64,000 nucleotides of DNA from positions 468,382-532,381 of the forward strand of contig NZ_VNJJ01000002.1 of NCBI RefSeq assembly GCF_007786475.1, written 5' to 3'. Below, in pieces: positions 36,093-44,632 of the stretch. Below the pieces are notes generated by a model that saw nothing but the letters and a program-made list of their open reading frames with translations, did not search any database and had not been told where the DNA came from. Numbering within the stretch: the stretch's first letter is position 1; every line of letters starts with the position of its first letter. Position numbers and translations under genes: made by a program. The stretch is from Cohnella terricola (GTDB lineage Bacteria; Bacillota; Bacilli; Paenibacillales; Paenibacillaceae).

Positions 36093-37082
36093 CTATGCTT
36101 TCTTCAATGAAAATAAAACATAGATCGTATCGATTTCGTGGGATCCTTCCAAAACCCACGAGGTTTGGGACAAAATTCGCTGTAATCCCTCCAGCCCAAG
36201 ATATCGGATTTGCACGCCAATAAACTCTGTAAATCCCAAGTATCCCGGATTTACATGCGCCCGGTCGAAAATGAGCGAACCTGTGACCCGGGCGTCCGCT
36301 GGGGAGTTCGTATAGAAATGGTTTAAATTATCAATGATATCCGCATCCGAACCGTATTCAAAAAGACCGCCCTCCGAGGAACAGAGCTGAACCCAGTCGG
36401 AACGTTCCTCACTCATCTTTAGTAACGCCTCCGGTTGGCTCCAGTCATAATGAATCGTATTAAGAGTAATGTCTAGGCCATGGAAACGTTCCCCGGGCTG
36501 CTTTATAACATCGATGCACCGTTTTGCGAAATTAGGGCCATAGGATTCGATATCTAAAATGTTGAATTCAATCTTACGTCCCTTGAGTAAATCCGGGTCC
36601 GATTCCTGAATGAGAATCAGGGTGTTGATACAATCGGTAGCGGCCCCTCCAGCGATATTGAAGAAACATAGGTTCCGTTCAGGGAATTGCTTGAGCTGGG
36701 GCAGCAAAATGGTCGACTGGCGCCGGCAAAGATCTCTCAGCCTAATCCGAAGTCCCATGAAAGAGGTTTGCTTCACCGCCCACTTGTCCCGGAAACCTAA
36801 TTTGATCCCCTGGCTTAAGCCCGGGCCAAGCTTGTACAGCAAGGTACGCACGCCGCTAAGATAGGAATTATCAACATTCGACATTTTCACGAAGATTCGC
36901 CGGATAAAGCCAGGCATCTTCCTTAATGATTCAATGCTACGGGCCGACTTGAGACCGTTCAAATGAAACGCCTGTTCATCAATACTTGCGTTAAAAAGGG
37001 GATGAGTAATATCCAGGATCGGTAATTGAATTCCATTCTCGAAAGCCGCATAGAGAATTCTCTGATTGTGATTTACGTTCAT
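36093..37082 (-). CDS. probable SAM-dependent methyltransferase, family unassigned
   Basis: The product has about 329 residues. The middle resembles a class I methyltransferase: a hydrophobic strand ending in a glycine loop (CFFNIAGGAATDCINTL, motif I-like), then IEFNILDIESYG with an acidic end of the second strand, and later VQLCSSEGGLFEYGSDADII. The N-terminal 110 residues are basic. There are no membrane helices. ATG 37082 follows GAGGTGGAG. The gene has its own TATAAT-type promoter and terminator, and sits alone between two sugar loci, so context does not show its substrate. The methyl-transfer role is inferred from the glycine loop. Confidence 0.6.
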   Translation of the reverse strand: MNVNHNQRILYAAFENGIQLPILDITHPLFNASIDEQAFHLNGLKSARSIESLRKMPGFIRRIFVKMSNVDNSYLSGVRTLLYKLGPGLSQGIKLGFRDKWAVKQTSFMGLRIRLRDLCRRQSTILLPQLKQFPERNLCFFNIAGGAATDCINTLILIQESDPDLLKGRKIEFNILDIESYGPNFAKRCIDVIKQPGERFHGLDITLNTIHYDWSQPEALLKMSEERSDWVQLCSSEGGLFEYGSDADIIDNLNHFYTNSPADARVTGSLIFDRAHVNPGYLGFTEFIGVQIRYLGLEGLQRILSQTSWVLEGSHEIDTIYVLFSLKKA

Positions 37083-37179
37083 GGTATTCGACTCCACCTC
37101 GCTCGATCGATGGTTTTATGAGCAGATCGGTTTCTATTCGGTTCAATTTATTAGTTCCTCCGTTGTACTATGTAACCAT

Positions 37180-37185
37180 ATTATA
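37180..37185 (-). promoter_or_regulatory. -10 element of the methyltransferase-like gene
   Basis: A perfect TATAAT on the minus strand in an AT-rich stretch about 100 bp upstream of ATG 37082; the -35 (TGATTC at 17-bp spacing) is weak. The long leader contains a second GGAGG followed by a TTG start and a short overlapping frame, which may be a leader peptide. Confidence 0.5.
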
Positions 37186-37225
37186 CCATTAGCTAATATT
37201 TGGAATCATCTACGTCATACGAGCA

Positions 37226-37264
37226 CAAAAAAACCGGCGGATCAGCGATTGCTGATCCACCGGA
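37226..37264 (-). terminator. minus-strand terminator after a gene remnant
   Basis: A stem with arms CCGGTGGATCAG and CTGATCCGCCGG and a 6-nt loop is followed by seven T on the minus strand. It lies 50 bp after the stop of the unrecognised remnant at 37312. Confidence 0.85.
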
Positions 37265-37311
37265 CCTCTCTCGGATGGTGGCTCTCGGTATCCGCCACCG
37301 GCATCAAATTT

Positions 37312-37535
37312 TTAAAGGATTGTCTCGAGGTTTTTCTCGCTCTCGCGGGTCTGTGTGCCCGCGGCCAATGCCGCATGTGTCAGTTCTGTCGCTTTCGGTG
37401 CGGAAAAGGTTTCGCCCAGAAGGCGGTTATTGACTTCCAATGCCTTGGCGAAGTCGGCCCTGCTTTCCCGAACGCTGCGAAGCGCATGTCCAGGGCCACG
37501 CGAGGCGAGTCGCTCGATGTTTGTGCACCACTAAA
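37312..37535 (-). pseudogene. unrecognised coding remnant upstream of a terminator
   Basis: A 74-codon open stretch with coding-like composition on the minus strand (including ESRADFAKALEVNNRLLG and AALAAGTQTRESEKNLETIL) ends at 37312 just before a strong terminator. It has no start codon and no ribosome binding site, and is cut off at its 5' side by a stop next to the GH43 terminator. It looks like the 3' end of a deleted gene. The product is not recognised. The gap 37083-37589 holds nothing else except promoters and terminators. Confidence 0.4.
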
Positions 37536-37538
37536 CGC

Positions 37539-37578
37539 AAAGCCCCCGATCGCGCCGCAAGGAGCAATCTGGGGCTTT
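37539..37578 (-). terminator. terminator of the GH43 operon
   Basis: On the minus strand AAAGCCCC pairs with GGGGCTTT, extended by GAT/ATC and GC/GC pairs with bulges, directly after the stop at 37590. The T tail is short. Confidence 0.65.
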
Positions 37579-37589
37579 CCGTATTTTCT

Positions 37590-39710
37590 TTATTGGATGC
37601 CCGTCAAAGAGATCAGGCCGAAATCCGCTTGGCCGCCGCAGATGACCAAGCCGGGAACTCCGCCCGCATCCGCCAGCTCGTGATTGCCATCGTACAGCAG
37701 CATATCATCCAAACGAACGAACAACCGGCCGGACCGCACCGTCATATCGAACGTGTGAGCAGCGCTCCAGTCGAATTCCGCGGTCATCGGCATAACGGCA
37801 AGCGCCGCTTCTCCCCCTGCCGATCGAAGGACGACTTCCGCTCTTCCCTCCGACGACCCGGAACGCCCGGCAGCCTCTCTCCGCCGAACGAGCCTGCACT
37901 CGATCACCGCGCCGTCCGCGTCGAACGCGGCATACGCGCCCGCATACGTCGCGCTCAAAGCAAGCTTCAGGTCGAACGCGAACCGGTAAGCGCCGCGCCG
38001 CGCCGGCTCCCAGTCAATCAACCAGGCGGTGCGCCCGTCGCGGGAGCGGCAGTGCAGCTTACTCTCCGCAGCCTCGGCAGTGCCGTTTCCTTCCTGCTGC
38101 GACATCGTGGAGGCAAAGCCAGACTCCGTCCCGCGCCGCAGCGCGAGATACTCGGTCGCCTCCACGCCCGCGAACGAAGCGGAAGTGAAGAAGGTGACGA
38201 GCCCAATCCGTCCTGTATAATGAGGATACGACGCAACCGCAAGCTCGGTATCATCCAGCTTAAACGCGTAGCTGCCGCCTGTCTTTTCGATGCGGAACGT
38301 ATGATAGACGTCGAAGCGGAACTTGGACGGCAGAGAGACCCGAATAGTACCGTGTTTTACACCGCCGCTGACCGCATAAGTCTCCAACTGCCGCCGACCG
38401 ACATCGAGGATACACGCTACGAAATTGCTTTCGTCCACATAGCAGGCATAGACGCCGTAACGGCCCCCACGATGATCATAGCGCCACTTGACGCTCACCT
38501 CCAGCACGAGACTTCCGAAGGAACGAGCCGTAACGACGGACATCGTTTGCGCCGGCACCCGCTGGGTCACCTCGCCGTCGCATACCTCCCACTCGCCCGC
38601 AAGCTCCTCCCACATTTCCGGAGACAGTCTGCCGCCTTCCCCCGAGTCGAACAGTTCGCGAAGAGCGGGCAGTGCGGGGACATCCTGCGCTTCGTGAGTC
38701 GGCCCCGGCATCCACATCCGCTCGCCGCACCAGAGTAGCGGGTCGGCGCGCATCGTCCGCTGCTCGCGGTCGAAATCCAACTCGTCCGCCGCATTGCGGC
38801 CATGGTAATACACCCATTCGTCCACGTTGTTCGGCCCGCGCACGACCGAGTTATGCCCAACGCCTTCTACTCCGTCATTTTTGCGCAACAATGGCGCATA
38901 ACGATCATCGGACGGATGCTTGGTCCAGTCAAGCCCCATCAGCCCTCCTTCTTCCCGCGCAGGAGCGGAAGAGTAGCCGATAAAATAATTGGGCCTCACG
39001 TACGCGTTCCCGCTATACATCATATAATGCCTGTCGTCCCTGCGAACGTAGAACGCGCCTTCGATCGTATGCCAATCGCGCCCGTCCCCGAACCGGTTTT
39101 CCTCGTAGATTTCCTCATCGATCGAGGGAGCGACGATCAGTTGCGGCTTGCCTTCGGGAGTTGTCATGTCCAGCAGTCTGTCCGCCAAAATGACGGTACC
39201 CGGGCGCTCGGCGTCCACTCCGGAATACTCGTTGTTGGAGTAGAATAGATAGTAGTCTCCGGCCTCGTCCTTCACGACATGGGCATCTAACGAGAACGTA
39301 TCATACAGCGTCCGAACGTATTCGAAGGGGCCTTCCGCCCGTTCCGCTATCGCAACATGCAAAAACTCCTTATGAACGTCTTCCTCGCCTTCCGGCCTGG
39401 AGGAAACATACATGTAGAACGTTCCGTTCTCATAAACGACCGCCGGAGCCCAATAACCAACAAACCCTTCCCGCCGGTAAACGTATCCCCGATGCTCCCA
39501 GTTCACGCCGTCCTTGGAGAGCAGCGCCAACACGCCAGCTTCCCCCGTAGCGTAAGCATAGTAAATGCCGTTATATTTCAACACGTATGGGTCGGGATGC
39601 ACGTCCGATACCGGAGCAGCCCCCTCGGCACCAGCCTGCGGCAGAGGATTGACGTATGTCCCCTCCCCCATTACCGGCAAGTGCACGATCCCTTTTCCTG
39701 CATTGTCCAA
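37590..39710 (-). CDS. glycoside hydrolase family 43-like enzyme with two laminin-G-like domains
   Basis: The 706-residue protein has an N-terminal five-bladed propeller (about 20-330) starting NPLPQAGAEGAAPVSDVHPDPY (the catalytic-base Asp region), with SLDAHVVKDEAGDYYLFYSN and WHTIEGAFYVRRD (the acid Glu region). A beta-sandwich domain follows (about 345-525, FGSLVLEVSVKWRYDHRGG and RIGLVTFFTS), then a second sandwich (about 550-706). GH43 enzymes usually cleave arabinose or xylose side chains. No signal peptide is seen, so it is cytoplasmic. TTG 39710 behind GGGAGG is the chosen start; an internal ATG is possible. It is the last gene of the transporter operon. Confidence 0.83.
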   Translation of the reverse strand: MDNAGKGIVHLPVMGEGTYVNPLPQAGAEGAAPVSDVHPDPYVLKYNGIYYAYATGEAGVLALLSKDGVNWEHRGYVYRREGFVGYWAPAVVYENGTFYMYVSSRPEGEEDVHKEFLHVAIAERAEGPFEYVRTLYDTFSLDAHVVKDEAGDYYLFYSNNEYSGVDAERPGTVILADRLLDMTTPEGKPQLIVAPSIDEEIYEENRFGDGRDWHTIEGAFYVRRDDRHYMMYSGNAYVRPNYFIGYSSAPAREEGGLMGLDWTKHPSDDRYAPLLRKNDGVEGVGHNSVVRGPNNVDEWVYYHGRNAADELDFDREQRTMRADPLLWCGERMWMPGPTHEAQDVPALPALRELFDSGEGGRLSPEMWEELAGEWEVCDGEVTQRVPAQTMSVVTARSFGSLVLEVSVKWRYDHRGGRYGVYACYVDESNFVACILDVGRRQLETYAVSGGVKHGTIRVSLPSKFRFDVYHTFRIEKTGGSYAFKLDDTELAVASYPHYTGRIGLVTFFTSASFAGVEATEYLALRRGTESGFASTMSQQEGNGTAEAAESKLHCRSRDGRTAWLIDWEPARRGAYRFAFDLKLALSATYAGAYAAFDADGAVIECRLVRRREAAGRSGSSEGRAEVVLRSAGGEAALAVMPMTAEFDWSAAHTFDMTVRSGRLFVRLDDMLLYDGNHELADAGGVPGLVICGGQADFGLISLTGIQ

Positions 39711-39731
39711 TCGAAACAGCCTCCCTCGTCA

Positions 39732-40538
39732 TTAGCTCTTCACGGCGCCCGCCGTCAAACCCGCTTGCATGTATCGCTGTCCGAACAGATAGATGAGAAT
39801 CGAAGGAATTGTCATCAAGATGAGAGCCGCGTACAGTTGCGCGACCATTTCCGGCGTCTGTCCCGTCGTCCCGGTGAAAAACTGCGTGGCCAGCGTCACC
39901 GTATACATCGATTCCTTGCGCACAAACAACAGCGGTATGATGTAGTCGTTCCAAGAATAGATGAATGTCAGCACCATGACGTTAATAATCGCAGGCAAGC
40001 CGAGTGGGAGCATGATTTGCCGGTACAACCGGATCGAGGAGCTTCCGTCGATCATCCCCGCTTCTAAAATGGCGTTCGGAATGCCTTCGAAGTAATTTTT
40101 CAGGATGAGCAGCATGAACGGCGCGTTGAACGCCGCAAGCGGCAAAATGAGCGACCCGTACGTGTTCATCAGGTGCAGCGACTTCATCGTGAAAAAGAGC
40201 GGCGACATGACCGCCGTCGCCGGAATCGCCAGGCAGGCGACCAGCGAGTAGAACAAAACGTTCTTGAAGCGAAACTGCATCTTGGCGAACGCGTAAGCGG
40301 CCAGGCTGGCTAGCAAGCTGACGATCAGCATGGAGCAGAACGCCACGAACAGGCTATTAAACACGACGCGGAAATAATCGACCTTTGGATGTCGGATGAC
40401 GGCCAGGTAGTTGTCGAAGCCATTGATTTGCAGCGACTGGATGACCGATTCGATGAGCGGATACAGCCAGACAACCGCAAACAAGATCAGAACGGCTTGG
40501 ATGACGAGCTTGTTAACAGGCCGCAAATTCGTAAACAT
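39732..40538 (-). CDS. carbohydrate ABC transporter permease (MalG type)
   Basis: The 268-residue six-helix permease has the EAA loop IPNAILEAGMIDGSSSIRLY followed by RQIMLPLGLPAI, and the GLTAGAVKS C-terminus of the MalG group. ATG 40538 follows GGAGGAACGGTC and lies 12 bp after the partner permease. It works with the gene upstream and the binding protein at 41535-42881 to import the substrate of the GH43 enzyme encoded next. Confidence 0.93.
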   Translation of the reverse strand: MFTNLRPVNKLVIQAVLILFAVVWLYPLIESVIQSLQINGFDNYLAVIRHPKVDYFRVVFNSLFVAFCSMLIVSLLASLAAYAFAKMQFRFKNVLFYSLVACLAIPATAVMSPLFFTMKSLHLMNTYGSLILPLAAFNAPFMLLILKNYFEGIPNAILEAGMIDGSSSIRLYRQIMLPLGLPAIINVMVLTFIYSWNDYIIPLLFVRKESMYTVTLATQFFTGTTGQTPEMVAQLYAALILMTIPSILIYLFGQRYMQAGLTAGAVKS

Positions 40539-40550
40539 GACCGTTCCTCC

Positions 40551-41441
40551 TTAGTGGTTATTTTGCTGCCGATTGCCCAGACGTAGCTGGACGACCGCCA
40601 GCACGATGGCGATTACGAGAATCGTCACGCCCGCCGCCGCCGACATGCCGCCGTTGAATTCGTCGATCGCTTTCTTGTAGACGTAAGTGGTCAGAAACTC
40701 CGTAGATCGCCCCGGACCGCCGCCGGTCAGCAGAGCGACGATATCGAACGTCTTCAGCGAACCGACGATACCGAGCACGACCAGTGTCGAAGTCGTACTG
40801 CCGACCAGCGGCACGGTAATCCGGAACAGCGTCCTCCAGAAGCCCGCTCCGTCCATCTTGGCCGATTCGTATATTTCATCCGGGATTGCCAGCAGACCCG
40901 AATAATACATCGTCATGCTGAAGCCCATCCACTGGAATATGTTCACGATAATGACGGACATCAGCGCGTACTTCGGATCGCCGAGCCAGGAGACGGCCAG
41001 GAAATCCAGATGCAAGGCGCGAAGCGTCTCGTTTAAGCTGCCGAAATTCGTATCCATGATAATGCGGAAAATCGCCGCTATAATGACAGGCGCCATGACG
41101 ACGGGAATGAAGAACACCGATTTGAACAGACCGTTCCCGAATAGCTTGGCCCGTAGTAGTACAGCCAGAAGCAGGCCGACGGCCGCTTGAATGAAGACGG
41201 TGCATACGAGAAAAATCAAATTGTTCTTGAGCGCGATATGATACGTTTTATCGTCGAACAGCTTCCTATAATTATCAAGTCCGATATATTTCATCTGGGA
41301 ATCGATGCCGTTCCATTGATGAAAGCTGGTGTAGACGGTAAATCCGATGCTGTAATACAGGAATATTCCCGACAAGATCAGAATCGGCAAAATGTAGAGA
41401 TAAGCCTTCCCCCCGGATAGAACGGAACGGCTTCCGGACAT
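40551..41441 (-). CDS. carbohydrate ABC transporter permease (MalF type)
   Basis: This six-helix permease of about 296 residues has the coupling loop IPDEIYESAKMDGAGFWRTL and FRITVPLVGSTTSTLVVLGI after it. ATG 41441 (MSGSRSVLSGG) is chosen because GGGGGGATC lies just upstream; the longer frame to 41462 runs into the intergenic hairpin. It is the first permease of the GH43 transporter. Confidence 0.92.
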   Translation of the reverse strand: MSGSRSVLSGGKAYLYILPILILSGIFLYYSIGFTVYTSFHQWNGIDSQMKYIGLDNYRKLFDDKTYHIALKNNLIFLVCTVFIQAAVGLLLAVLLRAKLFGNGLFKSVFFIPVVMAPVIIAAIFRIIMDTNFGSLNETLRALHLDFLAVSWLGDPKYALMSVIIVNIFQWMGFSMTMYYSGLLAIPDEIYESAKMDGAGFWRTLFRITVPLVGSTTSTLVVLGIVGSLKTFDIVALLTGGGPGRSTEFLTTYVYKKAIDEFNGGMSAAAGVTILVIAIVLAVVQLRLGNRQQNNH

Positions 41442-41463
41442 GATGATCCCCCCTGTTGGCAAC

Positions 41464-41515
41464 CGACGCCGGGCATGAGCCTGGAGAATCCTCTCTTCCG
41501 CTCATGCCCGAGTCG
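41464..41515 (-). other. intergenic hairpin between solute-binding protein and permease
   Basis: A 16-bp stem with arms CGACGCCGGGCATGAGC and GCTCATGCCCGAGTCG and a 19-nt loop, without a T-run, lies between the receptor and permease genes. It matches the position of the hairpin at 12117-12151 in the GH130 operon; mRNA protection or partial attenuation is the likely role. Confidence 0.7.
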
Positions 41516-41534
41516 TTGCTGTCATTCGTTTGCC

Positions 41535-42881
41535 TTATCTGGCGATGCCTTCGGACACTTTCTGAACTTCCTTAAGCGCGCTCTCGACGTCTTTGCCCGC
41601 TGCGACGTCCTGCATCGCGATGCCGATCGCGTTGTTCAGCTCCGGATAGTCGAGCAGCCGTTTACCGATCGCCCCTGCGATCTCCCGGTTCACGACGTTG
41701 ACCGCTTCTTTCTCGGAGTCGGTCTTGAATTGATCCAACGTTTGTACTTGAACGCCGATCTTGGACGGAGAGCCTTGGATGAAGTCGGCCATGATCTGCT
41801 GTCCTTCGCCCAGCGTCAGGAACTCGAGCAGTTTCCAAGCGGCTTCCTTGTGCGCGGAATTTTTGTTGATCGCCAGCGCCGTATCGACGCTCGCCACCGC
41901 CTTGGACGGGTTCGGGCCGATCTGTGGCAGCAGGAACGCGCCGGTCTCGTCGTTCTCGATCGCCGTGCCCTCCTTCTCTCCTCCCGGAAGGCCGAAGCCG
42001 ACGTGCCAGGAGCCGGTCATGAACATAGCCGCTTTGCCGGAGTAGAAGTATTGGTCGCGAGCGTCCGGATAGGTGGACAAGCCTAGAGCGCCGTCCTGGA
42101 ACACCTTGTCCGTGAACAGCCGCTTCCATGCGTTCATCGTGTCGACGAACGCTTGATCCGTAAACGGCACTTTGCCTTGCTCAGCTTCGTACACTTTGCC
42201 TGGAGCGAACTGATTGCTCAGAGCGACGAACATGTCGACGTCATGCCATGTATCCTTCGCACCCATCGCGACCGGCACGATGCCCGCCTCGCTGATCTTC
42301 GCGTTAACTTGCTTCCACTCCTCGTACGTCTTCGGTACTTCGGTGATGCCGACTTTATCGAAAATTGCTTTATTATACAGAACGAATTCTTGGCCCGTCA
42401 GGTTAAGCGGCAGAGCGACCATCGAGCCGTCCTTGGCCTTCACCTGATCGATGGAAGACGGTACGAACTTCTCTTCCCAGCCCGCGCCCCACTTCTCGTC
42501 CGCGATCGGCTGGATCGGCTCCAGCATGCTCGCGTACTGGTTCAGCATGCCGCCGACTTGCATCCCCATCAAGTCCGGACCTTCGCCCGCGCCGATCGCC
42601 ACTTGCAGCTTTTTTTGAAAATCCGTCTGTTCGCCGCGCCAGTATTCGACCTTAATGTCCGGGTTGGCCGCTTCGAACGCCTCGATCACTTTCTTGGATT
42701 GACTATCCGTCGGCACCCAGGACCAGAAAGTAATCGTTTCTTGCTTGCTTCCGCTTGCCGGAGCCGTGCCCGAAGGGGAACTTTCCCCGCCTGCATTATT
42801 GTTGGAGTTGCCACATGCCGATACGACCAAGCTCGCAGCTACGATGCCCGTCAAAGCCCACTGCCACTTCTTTGTTCTCAT
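41535..42881 (-). CDS. sugar ABC transporter solute-binding lipoprotein
   Basis: The 448-residue family 1 binding protein has a short N-terminus, lipobox VSAC, and a linker rich in Asn/Gly/Ser. The body contains ETITFWSWVPTDSQSKKVIEAF, EGPDLMGMQVGGMLNQYA and GKAAMFMTGSWHVGFG. ATG 42881 follows GGGAGGATC. It is the receptor for the two permeases downstream and begins its own transcript, since a terminator at 42932-42959 separates it from the regulator genes. Antisense open frames along it are shadows. Confidence 0.94.
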   Translation of the reverse strand: MRTKKWQWALTGIVAASLVVSACGNSNNNAGGESSPSGTAPASGSKQETITFWSWVPTDSQSKKVIEAFEAANPDIKVEYWRGEQTDFQKKLQVAIGAGEGPDLMGMQVGGMLNQYASMLEPIQPIADEKWGAGWEEKFVPSSIDQVKAKDGSMVALPLNLTGQEFVLYNKAIFDKVGITEVPKTYEEWKQVNAKISEAGIVPVAMGAKDTWHDVDMFVALSNQFAPGKVYEAEQGKVPFTDQAFVDTMNAWKRLFTDKVFQDGALGLSTYPDARDQYFYSGKAAMFMTGSWHVGFGLPGGEKEGTAIENDETGAFLLPQIGPNPSKAVASVDTALAINKNSAHKEAAWKLLEFLTLGEGQQIMADFIQGSPSKIGVQVQTLDQFKTDSEKEAVNVVNREIAGAIGKRLLDYPELNNAIGIAMQDVAAGKDVESALKEVQKVSEGIAR

Positions 42882-42931
42882 CTCTGTTGATCCTCCCTAG
42901 ATTTGATTCTTTAATTACCCATATTTATCAT

Positions 42932-42959
42932 AAAAAAAAGAAGCCCGCCCAAGGGCTCC
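42932..42959 (-). terminator. terminator of the kinase-regulator pair
   Basis: On the minus strand GGAGCCC pairs with GGGCTTC across TTGGGCG, followed by eight T. It lies 28 bp after the regulator stop and upstream of the binding-protein gene. Confidence 0.85.
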
Positions 42960-42987
42960 ACTTTTTTTACGTTTCACTCTAGCTTTT

Positions 42988-44628
42988 TTACGTCTCGGTC
43001 CTATCCGGCATTTTCTCATATTCGAGAGGGGTAATACCGGTCACTTTCTTGAACACGGTAAAAAAGTAATTGTAGCTGGAAAACCCCGTTATCCGCACGA
43101 TCTCCTTTAGATCGGTCTCGCCTTCACGGATCATCTTTTTCGCCTGATCCACCCGGAACCGCGTGACGTAATCCGCGAATCCGAGCTTCGTCTCCTCTTT
43201 GAACACCCGGCTCAGATAAGAAGAATTGACGCAAGCCTCGTCCGCCGCGAGCTGCAGCGTAATCGGCTCGGCATGATGCCGCCGGATCCACTCGAGCGTA
43301 CGGCGTACAAGATCGGAATGCGTGGACGGCGCCTGACGAGAACGAAGCGCGCGCAGCAGATCCCGGTACACCTCCGTCATCCAGTCCCGCAACGAGCGGA
43401 CGGTGTCGAACTGCAGCAGCGTTTCATAGGGATTGGCGCCGATGTCCCCGAATACTTCTTTCTCGGAGATGCCCGTCTCCTTCAAGCTGCGATTCGCGAG
43501 ATGGATCAGTTCGACACACGCCATCTGCACCGATTTGTAGGCCGCATGCGCTTCGATCATTTGGTCGAACAGATCGTTAAGCACTTCCCCGACGCCTTCC
43601 TCGTCCAACCTGGACAGTCGGAGCGACAGTTCTCGCTCTAGGCGCACGTCCACCGTCGGAACCTCGGTCTCTTTCGGCTTACGGGCGGATTCCGGCCAGA
43701 TTACCGCATCCGTCCCGGCGTAGAATCGTTCCTCCAGCGCCCGTTCGGCCTCCGAGTAGGCTTTCGGAATGTCCGCGACGGAGTCGCACAGAACGCTTAC
43801 GCTGCAACTGACACTCAGGTTCAACTGACGCTTCACGCTAGTCCGGATTCGGCGCAGCGCCTCGTGAATCGTCGTATGCCAGAGCAACCGGCTGCTTGTG
43901 TGCAGCGTGAACAGAAGCACGAATTTACTTTCCTCCGTCTGCGACAAGTATGCCTTGTCCGCGTCCGCGAGAATGTTGCCGGCAATATCCCTGAACGACT
44001 GGGCCAGATTGTCGAGATCTTTGCGCTCGAGCCGTTCCTTCAGCAGCATGTATCCGTCCCAGGACACGACTACCGCCGTAACGCCGCCCGAGTAGAATTC
44101 AATTCCCAGCTCCGGCAATGCTGCGACCGAGACAGACTCGTCCGACGGGTCCTCCTGAACGAGACGGCGAATCGCATCCTCCTTCAGCATGGAGCGGCTG
44201 CGTTCCAATTGGAGTTGCAGCTGCGCGCTTCTCTCCGTCGCTATCCGCTCCTCCACCAGCTTGTCGGAGGCTTTGCCCAATACATCCAGCAGCAGGCCAG
44301 GGCTAAGCTCGTGCTTCAGAATGTAATCGACCGCGCCGTTCCTCATGCTGTTGCGTATGTAATGCACGTCGCTGTATCCGCTCACGGCGATGATTTTCGT
44401 CCGCGGATGGAACTTCTGAAAATAATCGATCAATTCCAGCCCGTCCATGCCCGGCATGCTCATATCCGTTATGACGATATCGGGCTTGCGCTCGTCCGCC
44501 ATTCGCCCCGCGGATTTCCCTCCGTTGGCTTCCCCGCACAAGACAAAGCCGTATTTTTCCCACTCCAGCATATTTTTCAGATGGCTCAACATCGGCAAAT
44601 CGTCATCAACCATCATCACCCGCAGCAT
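42988..44628 (-). CDS. response regulator with AraC domain, YesN type
   Basis: The 546-residue protein has a receiver domain with D55 in DIVITDMSMPGMDG and the lysine in DYILKHELSPG, a long middle region (about 150-420), and a C-terminal AraC pair of helix-turn-helix motifs (LQLAADEACVNSSYLSRVFK and LKEIVRITGFSSYNYFFTVF). It is 4 bp from the kinase gene and ends at its own terminator, so the signalling pair is a separate transcript. It probably activates the GH43 transport operon that begins just downstream. Confidence 0.94.
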   Translation of the reverse strand: MLRVMMVDDDLPMLSHLKNMLEWEKYGFVLCGEANGGKSAGRMADERKPDIVITDMSMPGMDGLELIDYFQKFHPRTKIIAVSGYSDVHYIRNSMRNGAVDYILKHELSPGLLLDVLGKASDKLVEERIATERSAQLQLQLERSRSMLKEDAIRRLVQEDPSDESVSVAALPELGIEFYSGGVTAVVVSWDGYMLLKERLERKDLDNLAQSFRDIAGNILADADKAYLSQTEESKFVLLFTLHTSSRLLWHTTIHEALRRIRTSVKRQLNLSVSCSVSVLCDSVADIPKAYSEAERALEERFYAGTDAVIWPESARKPKETEVPTVDVRLERELSLRLSRLDEEGVGEVLNDLFDQMIEAHAAYKSVQMACVELIHLANRSLKETGISEKEVFGDIGANPYETLLQFDTVRSLRDWMTEVYRDLLRALRSRQAPSTHSDLVRRTLEWIRRHHAEPITLQLAADEACVNSSYLSRVFKEETKLGFADYVTRFRVDQAKKMIREGETDLKEIVRITGFSSYNYFFTVFKKVTGITPLEYEKMPDRTET

Positions 44629-44632
44629 CCCG

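Noticed and set aside
37440..38738. 432-codon antisense frame over the GH43 gene
   Set aside because: Arg/Pro-rich translation typical of an antisense shadow in GC-rich coding DNA; the minus-strand GH43 frame has clear domains.
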